The position numbers and the translations under genes are program-made. This document shows, in pieces, positions 52,301 to 64,000 of a stretch of 64,000 nt of DNA. The notes under the pieces were generated by a model, which searched no databases, was not told where the DNA came from, and saw only the letters and a list, made by a program, of their open reading frames with translations. The stretch's first letter is position 1. Each line of letters opens with the position of its first letter. This stretch comes from Ostrinia nubilalis (Eukaryota; Arthropoda; Insecta; Lepidoptera; Crambidae). The DNA is taken from assembly GCF_963855985.1 (NCBI RefSeq), contig NC_087106.1, forward strand, positions 14,586,012 to 14,650,011, given 5' to 3'.

Positions 52301-55300
52301 ATAAATTAGCGAAATGAAATCGTAGGGGTCTCAAAATGGTACTGGCGTGTCGGCAAAAATTTGGCGCTCAAAACGATGTACAATACCTATAGGTGAGCTA
52401 TTATTTTCTAGAAATTAGAGTTAAATATTTGATTTGTCGAGCTCCACCAAGTAACCTCGGTTCGGTCAAATTTGGAGTAGGTTTTTCCAAATTTCCAAAC
52501 TTCCTGTCGTCGGATCCCTACAAATGGGGTGTCTACGGATAGGGCTCGCCGAGACGAATCCAAAAAGACGATAAACGTCGGGGGTGGCCCTAGAAAATTT
52601 TGAAAATGACGTCCAAAAACCGTCTCAGATGTTACCCAAAACACTAAAGACCACCAAAAAAGCAGAATTTAGTATGGAGCGGTGTCAATCGGACGTCAGG
52701 GGGATGCTAAACCGAAAGGGGTGAGTCTATTTAAGCGAAAGAATTTTGAAAATCGGACCAAAAATGACAAAGTTATAAAATTTACTATGGAATTTTTCTA
52801 AGTCTAAATTAAAAATACAAAATTTTGAATAAATTAGCGAAATGAAATCGTAGGGGTCTCAAAATGGTACTGGCGTGTCGGCAAAAATTTGGCGCTCAAA
52901 ACGATGTACAATACCTATAGGTGAGCTATTATTTTCTAGAAATTAGAGTTAAATATTTGATTTGTCGAGCTCCACCAAGTAACCTCGGTTCGGTCAAATT
53001 TGGAGTAGGTTTTTCCAAATTTCCAAACTTCCTGTCGTCGGATCCCTACAAATGGGGTGTCTACGGATAGGGCTCGCCGAGACGAATCCAAAAAGACGAT
53101 AAACGTCGGGGGTGGCCCTAGAAAATTTTGAAAATGACGTCCAAAAACCGTCTCAGATGTTACCCAAAACACTAAAGACCACCAAAAAAGCAGAATTTAG
53201 TATGGAGCGGTGTCAATCGGACGTCAGGGGGATGCTAAACCGAAAGGGGTGAGTCTATTTAAGCGAAAGAATTTTGAAAATCGGACCAAAAATGACAAAG
53301 TTATAAAATTTACTATGGAATTTTTCTAAGTCTAAATTAAAAATACAAAATTTTGAATAAATTAGCGAAATGAAATCGTAGGGGTCTCAAAATGGTACTG
53401 GCGTGTCGGCAAAAATTTGGCGCTCAAAACGATGTACAATACCTATAGGTGAGCTATTATTTTCTAGAAATTAGAGTTAAATATTTGATTTGTCGAGCTC
53501 CACCAAGTAACCTCGGTTCGGTCAAATTTGGAGTAGGTTTTTCCAAATTTCCAAACTTCCTGTCGTCGGATCCCTACAAATGGGGTGTCTACGGATAGGG
53601 CTCGCCGAGACGAATCCAAAAAGACGATAAACGTCGGGGGTGGCCCTAGAAAATTTTGAAAATGACGTCCAAAAACCGTCTCAGATGTTACCCAAAACAC
53701 TAAAGACCACCAAAAAAGCAGAATTTAGTATGGAGCGGTGTCAATCGGACGTCAGGGGGATGCTAAACCGAAAGGGGTGAGTCTATTTAAGCGAAAGAAT
53801 TTTGAAAATCGGACCAAAAATGACAAAGTTATAAAATTTACTATGGAATTTTTCTAAGTCTAAATTAAAAATACAAAATTTTGAATAAATTAGCGAAATG
53901 AAATCGTAGGGGTCTCAAAATGGTACTGGCGTGTCGGCAAAAATTTGGCGCTCAAAACGATGTACAATACCTATAGGTGAGCTATTATTTTCTAGAAATT
54001 AGAGTTAAATATTTGATTTGTCGAGCTCCACCAAGTAACCTCGGTTCGGTCAAATTTGGAGTAGGTTTTTCCAAATTTCCAAACTTCCTGTCGTCGGATC
54101 CCTACAAATGGGGTGTCTACGGATAGGGCTCGCCGAGACGAATCCAAAAAGACGATAAACGTCGGGGGTGGCCCTAGAAAATTTTGAAAATGACGTCCAA
54201 AAACCGTCTCAGATGTTACCCAAAACACTAAAGACCACCAAAAAAGCAGAATTTAGTATGGAGCGGTGTCAATCGGACGTCAGGGGGATGCTAAACCGAA
54301 AGGGGTGAGTCTATTTAAGCGAAAGAATTTTGAAAATCGGACCAAAAATGACAAAGTTATAAAATTTACTATGGAATTTTTCTAAGTCTAAATTAAAAAT
54401 ACAAAATTTTGAATAAATTAGCGAAATGAAATCGTAGGGGTCTCAAAATGGTACTGGCGTGTCGGCAAAAATTTGGCGCTCAAAACGATGTACAATACCT
54501 ATAGGTGAGCTATTATTTTCTAGAAATTAGAGTTAAATATTTGATTTGTCGAGCTCCACCAAGTAACCTCGGTTCGGTCAAATTTGGAGTAGGTTTTTCC
54601 AAATTTCCAAACTTCCTGTCGTCGGATCCCTACAAATGGGGTGTCTACGGATAGGGCTCGCCGAGACGAATCCAAAAAGACGATAAACGTCGGGGGTGGC
54701 CCTAGAAAATTTTGAAAATGACGTCCAAAAACCGTCTCAGATGTTACCCAAAACACTAAAGACCACCAAAAAAGCAGAATTTAGTATGGAGCGGTGTCAA
54801 TCGGACGTCAGGGGGATGCTAAACCGAAAGGGGTGAGTCTATTTAAGCGAAAGAATTTTGAAAATCGGACCAAAAATGACAAAGTTATAAAATTTACTAT
54901 GGAATTTTTCTAAGTCTAAATTAAAAATACAAAATTTTGAATAAATTAGCGAAATGAAATCGTAGGGGTCTCAAAATGGTACTGGCGTGTCGGCAAAAAT
55001 TTGGCGCTCAAAACGATGTACAATACCTATAGGTGAGCTATTATTTTCTAGAAATTAGAGTTAAATATTTGATTTGTCGAGCTCCACCAAGTAACCTCGG
55101 TTCGGTCAAATTTGGAGTAGGTTTTTCCAAATTTCCAAACTTCCTGTCGTCGGATCCCTACAAATGGGGTGTCTACGGATAGGGCTCGCCGAGACGAATC
55201 CAAAAAGACGATAAACGTCGGGGGTGGCCCTAGAAAATTTTGAAAATGACGTCCAAAAACCGTCTCAGATGTTACCCAAAACACTAAAGACCACCAAAAA

Positions 55301-58300
55301 AGCAGAATTTAGTATGGAGCGGTGTCAATCGGACGTCAGGGGGATGCTAAACCGAAAGGGGTGAGTCTATTTAAGCGAAAGAATTTTGAAAATCGGACCA
55401 AAAATGACAAAGTTATAAAATTTACTATGGAATTTTTCTAAGTCTAAATTAAAAATACAAAATTTTGAATAAATTAGCGAAATGAAATCGTAGGGGTCTC
55501 AAAATGGTACTGGCGTGTCGGCAAAAATTTGGCGCTCAAAACGATGTACAATACCTATAGGTGAGCTATTATTTTCTAGAAATTAGAGTTAAATATTTGA
55601 TTTGTCGAGCTCCACCAAGTAACCTCGGTTCGGTCAAATTTGGAGTAGGTTTTTCCAAATTTCCAAACTTCCTGTCGTCGGATCCCTACAAATGGGGTGT
55701 CTACGGATAGGGCTCGCCGAGACGAATCCAAAAAGACGATAAACGTCGGGGGTGGCCCTAGAAAATTTTGAAAATGACGTCCAAAAACCGTCTCAGATGT
55801 TACCCAAAACACTAAAGACCACCAAAAAAGCAGAATTTAGTATGGAGCGGTGTCAATCGGACGTCAGGGGGATGCTAAACCGAAAGGGGTGAGTCTATTT
55901 AAGCGAAAGAATTTTGAAAATCGGACCAAAAATGACAAAGTTATAAAATTTACTATGGAATTTTTCTAAGTCTAAATTAAAAATACAAAATTTTGAATAA
56001 ATTAGCGAAATGAAATCGTAGGGGTCTCAAAATGGTACTGGCGTGTCGGCAAAAATTTGGCGCTCAAAACGATGTACAATACCTATAGGTGAGCTATTAT
56101 TTTCTAGAAATTAGAGTTAAATATTTGATTTGTCGAGCTCCACCAAGTAACCTCGGTTCGGTCAAATTTGGAGTAGGTTTTTCCAAATTTCCAAACTTCC
56201 TGTCGTCGGATCCCTACAAATGGGGTGTCTACGGATAGGGCTCGCCGAGACGAATCCAAAAAGACGATAAACGTCGGGGGTGGCCCTAGAAAATTTTGAA
56301 AATGACGTCCAAAAACCGTCTCAGATGTTACCCAAAACACTAAAGACCACCAAAAAAGCAGAATTTAGTATGGAGCGGTGTCAATCGGACGTCAGGGGGA
56401 TGCTAAACCGAAAGGGGTGAGTCTATTTAAGCGAAAGAATTTTGAAAATCGGACCAAAAATGACAAAGTTATAAAATTTACTATGGAATTTTTCTAAGTC
56501 TAAATTAAAAATACAAAATTTTGAATAAATTAGCGAAATGAAATCGTAGGGGTCTCAAAATGGTACTGGCGTGTCGGCAAAAATTTGGCGCTCAAAACGA
56601 TGTACAATACCTATAGGTGAGCTATTATTTTCTAGAAATTAGAGTTAAATATTTGATTTGTCGAGCTCCACCAAGTAACCTCGGTTCGGTCAAATTTGGA
56701 GTAGGTTTTTCCAAATTTCCAAACTTCCTGTCGTCGGATCCCTACAAATGGGGTGTCTACGGATAGGGCTCGCCGAGACGAATCCAAAAAGACGATAAAC
56801 GTCGGGGGTGGCCCTAGAAAATTTTGAAAATGACGTCCAAAAACCGTCTCAGATGTTACCCAAAACACTAAAGACCACCAAAAAAGCAGAATTTAGTATG
56901 GAGCGGTGTCAATCGGACGTCAGGGGGATGCTAAACCGAAAGGGGTGAGTCTATTTAAGCGAAAGAATTTTGAAAATCGGACCAAAAATGACAAAGTTAT
57001 AAAATTTACTATGGAATTTTTCTAAGTCTAAATTAAAAATACAAAATTTTGAATAAATTAGCGAAATGAAATCGTAGGGGTCTCAAAATGGTACTGGCGT
57101 GTCGGCAAAAATTTGGCGCTCAAAACGATGTACAATACCTATAGGTGAGCTATTATTTTCTAGAAATTAGAGTTAAATATTTGATTTGTCGAGCTCCACC
57201 AAGTAACCTCGGTTCGGTCAAATTTGGAGTAGGTTTTTCCAAATTTCCAAACTTCCTGTCGTCGGATCCCTACAAATGGGGTGTCTACGGATAGGGCTCG
57301 CCGAGACGAATCCAAAAAGACGATAAACGTCGGGGGTGGCCCTAGAAAATTTTGAAAATGACGTCCAAAAACCGTCTCAGATGTTACCCAAAACACTAAA
57401 GACCACCAAAAAAGCAGAATTTAGTATGGAGCGGTGTCAATCGGACGTCAGGGGGATGCTAAACCGAAAGGGGTGAGTCTATTTAAGCGAAAGAATTTTG
57501 AAAATCGGACCAAAAATGACAAAGTTATAAAATTTACTATGGAATTTTTCTAAGTCTAAATTAAAAATACAAAATTTTGAATAAATTAGCGAAATGAAAT
57601 CGTAGGGGTCTCAAAATGGTACTGGCGTGTCGGCAAAAATTTGGCGCTCAAAACGATGTACAATACCTATAGGTGAGCTATTATTTTCTAGAAATTAGAG
57701 TTAAATATTTGATTTGTCGAGCTCCACCAAGTAACCTCGGTTCGGTCAAATTTGGAGTAGGTTTTTCCAAATTTCCAAACTTCCTGTCGTCGGATCCCTA
57801 CAAATGGGGTGTCTACGGATAGGGCTCGCCGAGACGAATCCAAAAAGACGATAAACGTCGGGGGTGGCCCTAGAAAATTTTGAAAATGACGTCCAAAAAC
57901 CGTCTCAGATGTTACCCAAAACACTAAAGACCACCAAAAAAGCAGAATTTAGTATGGAGCGGTGTCAATCGGACGTCAGGGGGATGCTAAACCGAAAGGG
58001 GTGAGTCTATTTAAGCGAAAGAATTTTGAAAATCGGACCAAAAATGACAAAGTTATAAAATTTACTATGGAATTTTTCTAAGTCTAAATTAAAAATACAA
58101 AATTTTGAATAAATTAGCGAAATGAAATCGTAGGGGTCTCAAAATGGTACTGGCGTGTCGGCAAAAATTTGGCGCTCAAAACGATGTACAATACCTATAG
58201 GTGAGCTATTATTTTCTAGAAATTAGAGTTAAATATTTGATTTGTCGAGCTCCACCAAGTAACCTCGGTTCGGTCAAATTTGGAGTAGGTTTTTCCAAAT

Positions 58301-61300
58301 TTCCAAACTTCCTGTCGTCGGATCCCTACAAATGGGGTGTCTACGGATAGGGCTCGCCGAGACGAATCCAAAAAGACGATAAACGTCGGGGGTGGCCCTA
58401 GAAAATTTTGAAAATGACGTCCAAAAACCGTCTCAGATGTTACCCAAAACACTAAAGACCACCAAAAAAGCAGAATTTAGTATGGAGCGGTGTCAATCGG
58501 ACGTCAGGGGGATGCTAAACCGAAAGGGGTGAGTCTATTTAAGCGAAAGAATTTTGAAAATCGGACCAAAAATGACAAAGTTATAAAATTTACTATGGAA
58601 TTTTTCTAAGTCTAAATTAAAAATACAAAATTTTGAATAAATTAGCGAAATGAAATCGTAGGGGTCTCAAAATGGTACTGGCGTGTCGGCAAAAATTTGG
58701 CGCTCAAAACGATGTACAATACCTATAGGTGAGCTATTATTTTCTAGAAATTAGAGTTAAATATTTGATTTGTCGAGCTCCACCAAGTAACCTCGGTTCG
58801 GTCAAATTTGGAGTAGGTTTTTCCAAATTTCCAAACTTCCTGTCGTCGGATCCCTACAAATGGGGTGTCTACGGATAGGGCTCGCCGAGACGAATCCAAA
58901 AAGACGATAAACGTCGGGGGTGGCCCTAGAAAATTTTGAAAATGACGTCCAAAAACCGTCTCAGATGTTACCCAAAACACTAAAGACCACCAAAAAAGCA
59001 GAATTTAGTATGGAGCGGTGTCAATCGGACGTCAGGGGGATGCTAAACCGAAAGGGGTGAGTCTATTTAAGCGAAAGAATTTTGAAAATCGGACCAAAAA
59101 TGACAAAGTTATAAAATTTACTATGGAATTTTTCTAAGTCTAAATTAAAAATACAAAATTTTGAATAAATTAGCGAAATGAAATCGTAGGGGTCTCAAAA
59201 TGGTACTGGCGTGTCGGCAAAAATTTGGCGCTCAAAACGATGTACAATACCTATAGGTGAGCTATTATTTTCTAGAAATTAGAGTTAAATATTTGATTTG
59301 TCGAGCTCCACCAAGTAACCTCGGTTCGGTCAAATTTGGAGTAGGTTTTTCCAAATTTCCAAACTTCCTGTCGTCGGATCCCTACAAATGGGGTGTCTAC
59401 GGATAGGGCTCGCCGAGACGAATCCAAAAAGACGATAAACGTCGGGGGTGGCCCTAGAAAATTTTGAAAATGACGTCCAAAAACCGTCTCAGATGTTACC
59501 CAAAACACTAAAGACCACCAAAAAAGCAGAATTTAGTATGGAGCGGTGTCAATCGGACGTCAGGGGGATGCTAAACCGAAAGGGGTGAGTCTATTTAAGC
59601 GAAAGAATTTTGAAAATCGGACCAAAAATGACAAAGTTATAAAATTTACTATGGAATTTTTCTAAGTCTAAATTAAAAATACAAAATTTTGAATAAATTA
59701 GCGAAATGAAATCGTAGGGGTCTCAAAATGGTACTGGCGTGTCGGCAAAAATTTGGCGCTCAAAACGATGTACAATACCTATAGGTGAGCTATTATTTTC
59801 TAGAAATTAGAGTTAAATATTTGATTTGTCGAGCTCCACCAAGTAACCTCGGTTCGGTCAAATTTGGAGTAGGTTTTTCCAAATTTCCAAACTTCCTGTC
59901 GTCGGATCCCTACAAATGGGGTGTCTACGGATAGGGCTCGCCGAGACGAATCCAAAAAGACGATAAACGTCGGGGGTGGCCCTAGAAAATTTTGAAAATG
60001 ACGTCCAAAAACCGTCTCAGATGTTACCCAAAACACTAAAGACCACCAAAAAAGCAGAATTTAGTATGGAGCGGTGTCAATCGGACGTCAGGGGGATGCT
60101 AAACCGAAAGGGGTGAGTCTATTTAAGCGAAAGAATTTTGAAAATCGGACCAAAAATGACAAAGTTATAAAATTTACTATGGAATTTTTCTAAGTCTAAA
60201 TTAAAAATACAAAATTTTGAATAAATTAGCGAAATGAAATCGTAGGGGTCTCAAAATGGTACTGGCGTGTCGGCAAAAATTTGGCGCTCAAAACGATGTA
60301 CAATACCTATAGGTGAGCTATTATTTTCTAGAAATTAGAGTTAAATATTTGATTTGTCGAGCTCCACCAAGTAACCTCGGTTCGGTCAAATTTGGAGTAG
60401 GTTTTTCCAAATTTCCAAACTTCCTGTCGTCGGATCCCTACAAATGGGGTGTCTACGGATAGGGCTCGCCGAGACGAATCCAAAAAGACGATAAACGTCG
60501 GGGGTGGCCCTAGAAAATTTTGAAAATGACGTCCAAAAACCGTCTCAGATGTTACCCAAAACACTAAAGACCACCAAAAAAGCAGAATTTAGTATGGAGC
60601 GGTGTCAATCGGACGTCAGGGGGATGCTAAACCGAAAGGGGTGAGTCTATTTAAGCGAAAGAATTTTGAAAATCGGACCAAAAATGACAAAGTTATAAAA
60701 TTTACTATGGAATTTTTCTAAGTCTAAATTAAAAATACAAAATTTTGAATAAATTAGCGAAATGAAATCGTAGGGGTCTCAAAATGGTACTGGCGTGTCG
60801 GCAAAAATTTGGCGCTCAAAACGATGTACAATACCTATAGGTGAGCTATTATTTTCTAGAAATTAGAGTTAAATATTTGATTTGTCGAGCTCCACCAAGT
60901 AACCTCGGTTCGGTCAAATTTGGAGTAGGTTTTTCCAAATTTCCAAACTTCCTGTCGTCGGATCCCTACAAATGGGGTGTCTACGGATAGGGCTCGCCGA
61001 GACGAATCCAAAAAGACGATAAACGTCGGGGGTGGCCCTAGAAAATTTTGAAAATGACGTCCAAAAACCGTCTCAGATGTTACCCAAAACACTAAAGACC
61101 ACCAAAAAAGCAGAATTTAGTATGGAGCGGTGTCAATCGGACGTCAGGGGGATGCTAAACCGAAAGGGGTGAGTCTATTTAAGCGAAAGAATTTTGAAAA
61201 TCGGACCAAAAATGACAAAGTTATAAAATTTACTATGGAATTTTTCTAAGTCTAAATTAAAAATACAAAATTTTGAATAAATTAGCGAAATGAAATCGTA

Positions 61301-64000
61301 GGGGTCTCAAAATGGTACTGGCGTGTCGGCAAAAATTTGGCGCTCAAAACGATGTACAATACCTATAGGTGAGCTATTATTTTCTAGAAATTAGAGTTAA
61401 ATATTTGATTTGTCGAGCTCCACCAAGTAACCTCGGTTCGGTCAAATTTGGAGTAGGTTTTTCCAAATTTCCAAACTTCCTGTCGTCGGATCCCTACAAA
61501 TGGGGTGTCTACGGATAGGGCTCGCCGAGACGAATCCAAAAAGACGATAAACGTCGGGGGTGGCCCTAGAAAATTTTGAAAATGACGTCCAAAAACCGTC
61601 TCAGATGTTACCCAAAACACTAAAGACCACCAAAAAAGCAGAATTTAGTATGGAGCGGTGTCAATCGGACGTCAGGGGGATGCTAAACCGAAAGGGGTGA
61701 GTCTATTTAAGCGAAAGAATTTTGAAAATCGGACCAAAAATGACAAAGTTATAAAATTTACTATGGAATTTTTCTAAGTCTAAATTAAAAATACAAAATT
61801 TTGAATAAATTAGCGAAATGAAATCGTAGGGGTCTCAAAATGGTACTGGCGTGTCGGCAAAAATTTGGCGCTCAAAACGATGTACAATACCTATAGGTGA
61901 GCTATTATTTTCTAGAAATTAGAGTTAAATATTTGATTTGTCGAGCTCCACCAAGTAACCTCGGTTCGGTCAAATTTGGAGTAGGTTTTTCCAAATTTCC
62001 AAACTTCCTGTCGTCGGATCCCTACAAATGGGGTGTCTACGGATAGGGCTCGCCGAGACGAATCCAAAAAGACGATAAACGTCGGGGGTGGCCCTAGAAA
62101 ATTTTGAAAATGACGTCCAAAAACCGTCTCAGATGTTACCCAAAACACTAAAGACCACCAAAAAAGCAGAATTTAGTATGGAGCGGTGTCAATCGGACGT
62201 CAGGGGGATGCTAAACCGAAAGGGGTGAGTCTATTTAAGCGAAAGAATTTTGAAAATCGGACCAAAAATGACAAAGTTATAAAATTTACTATGGAATTTT
62301 TCTAAGTCTAAATTAAAAATACAAAATTTTGAATAAATTAGCGAAATGAAATCGTAGGGGTCTCAAAATGGTACTGGCGTGTCGGCAAAAATTTGGCGCT
62401 CAAAACGATGTACAATACCTATAGGTGAGCTATTATTTTCTAGAAATTAGAGTTAAATATTTGATTTGTCGAGCTCCACCAAGTAACCTCGGTTCGGTCA
62501 AATTTGGAGTAGGTTTTTCCAAATTTCCAAACTTCCTGTCGTCGGATCCCTACAAATGGGGTGTCTACGGATAGGGCTCGCCGAGACGAATCCAAAAAGA
62601 CGATAAACGTCGGGGGTGGCCCTAGAAAATTTTGAAAATGACGTCCAAAAACCGTCTCAGATGTTACCCAAAACACTAAAGACCACCAAAAAAGCAGAAT
62701 TTAGTATGGAGCGGTGTCAATCGGACGTCAGGGGGATGCTAAACCGAAAGGGGTGAGTCTATTTAAGCGAAAGAATTTTGAAAATCGGACCAAAAATGAC
62801 AAAGTTATAAAATTTACTATGGAATTTTTCTAAGTCTAAATTAAAAATACAAAATTTTGAATAAATTAGCGAAATGAAATCGTAGGGGTCTCAAAATGGT
62901 ACTGGCGTGTCGGCAAAAATTTGGCGCTCAAAACGATGTACAATACCTATAGGTGAGCTATTATTTTCTAGAAATTAGAGTTAAATATTTGATTTGTCGA
63001 GCTCCACCAAGTAACCTCGGTTCGGTCAAATTTGGAGTAGGTTTTTCCAAATTTCCAAACTTCCTGTCGTCGGATCCCTACAAATGGGGTGTCTACGGAT
63101 AGGGCTCGCCGAGACGAATCCAAAAAGACGATAAACGTCGGGGGTGGCCCTAGAAAATTTTGAAAATGACGTCCAAAAACCGTCTCAGATGTTACCCAAA
63201 ACACTAAAGACCACCAAAAAAGCAGAATTTAGTATGGAGCGGTGTCAATCGGACGTCAGGGGGATGCTAAACCGAAAGGGGTGAGTCTATTTAAGCGAAA
63301 GAATTTTGAAAATCGGACCAAAAATGACAAAGTTATAAAATTTACTATGGAATTTTTCTAAGTCTAAATTAAAAATACAAAATTTTGAATAAATTAGCGA
63401 AATGAAATCGTAGGGGTCTCAAAATGGTACTGGCGTGTCGGCAAAAATTTGGCGCTCAAAACGATGTACAATACCTATAGGTGAGCTATTATTTTCTAGA
63501 AATTAGAGTTAAATATTTGATTTGTCGAGCTCCACCAAGTAACCTCGGTTCGGTCAAATTTGGAGTAGGTTTTTCCAAATTTCCAAACTTCCTGTCGTCG
63601 GATCCCTACAAATGGGGTGTCTACGGATAGGGCTCGCCGAGACGAATCCAAAAAGACGATAAACGTCGGGGGTGTGGCCCTAGAAAATTTTGAAAATGAC
63701 GTCCAAAAACCGTCTCAGATGTTACCCAAAACACTAAAGACCACCAAAAAAGCAGAATTTAGTATGGAGCGGTGTCAATCGGACGTCAGGGGGATGCTAA
63801 ACCGAAAGGGGTGAGTCTATTTAAGCGAAAGAATTTTGAAAATCGGACCAAAAATGACAAAGTTATAAAATTTACTATGGAATTTTTCTAAGTCTAAATT
63901 AAAAATACAAAATTTTGAATAAATTAGCGAAATGAAATCGTAGGGGTCTCAAAATGGTACTGGCGTGTCGGCAAAAATTTGGCGCTCAAAACGATGTACA
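49329..64000 (-). repeat. 528-bp satellite array, 27 complete monomers plus a partial
   Basis: An exact 528-bp period from 49,329 to the edge. The copies look identical by eye; the one difference found is a 2-bp insertion (GTGG to GTGTGG) at about 63,673 in the last, partial unit. Each unit carries a 78-aa minus-strand ORF of no recognisable family; element A's monomer has only a damaged version, so I treat it as non-coding. The first unit joins the leader of element B at the same place as the single monomer of A. Confidence 0.95.

Larger units (their letters stand above)
46620..64000 (-). mobile_element. ORF1-only telomere-associated element, copy B, with expanded 5' monomers
   Basis: The same architecture as copy A on the minus strand: poly(A) (25-26 T at 46,620-46,645) joined to CCTAA repeats, AT-rich tail, 477-aa ORF1, leader, then monomers. 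Here the 5' monomer is repeated in tandem to the window edge, so the true 5' end is not seen. A single B-type element would need only one monomer; the rest can be called satellite. Confidence 0.75.

Noticed and set aside
49768..63204. A 78-aa ORF repeated 26 times on the minus strand of the satellite
   Set aside because: It repeats only because the unit repeats; the homologous monomer of element A does not keep it intact, and there is no recognisable domain.

Overview
The window is animal DNA, almost certainly from a moth or butterfly. The evidence is the TTAGG insect telomere repeat with R1-clade (TRAS/SART-type) retroelements sitting in it, RTE-type tails, a Helitron with lepidopteran-style ends, several dispersed repeats typical of Lepidoptera, and host exons bounded by GT-AG introns. 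There is no bacterial, plasmid or phage content, and no CRISPR array.

Layout. (1) 1-11.8 kb: two nested retroelements. A CR1/L2-like non-LTR element (plus strand) abuts, and apparently interrupts, a BEL/Pao LTR element (minus strand). The BEL reading frame fuses gag, pol and an F-type env and stops in the other element's tail. (2) 11.8-33.7 kb: a host gene on the minus strand encoding a secreted or membrane leucine-rich-repeat protein. Three phase-2 coding exons are visible: 33,183-32,996 (signal peptide plus LRR N-cap), 16,722-16,651 (one LRR, exactly 72 nt) and 15,935-15,795 (two LRRs, 141 nt). Introns of 16.3 kb, 0.7 kb and more than 15.7 kb carry the other mobile elements: two composite inverted-repeat elements of about 2.2 kb, a perfect 163-bp inverted repeat, MITEs, RTE fragments and a Helitron. 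The 3' exons lie off the left edge. (3) 33.7-36.3 kb: upstream flank with MITEs. (4) 36.3-64 kb: telomere-like DNA. Eight exact 123-bp repeats carrying TTAGG-like hairpins are followed by TTAGG repeats separating three retroelements: an ORF1-only element (A, minus), a SART-orientation R1-clade element with ORF1 and ORF2 (plus), and a second ORF1-only element (B, minus). The 5' side of B runs into a satellite of 528-bp monomers, 27 complete and one partial, continuing past the right edge.

The most interesting observation is that A and B look like a family of telomere-targeted, gag-only (ORF1 without EN/RT) elements whose 5' end is a 528-bp monomer. A has one incomplete monomer; B has at least 27. 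This suggests a retroelement 5' module that became a (sub)telomeric satellite. Because the plus strand carries TTAGG, the chromosome end, if this is a true terminus, lies to the right, and the window would span the change from a host gene to telomeric retroelement territory. All family names come from motifs read by eye; no database search was done.
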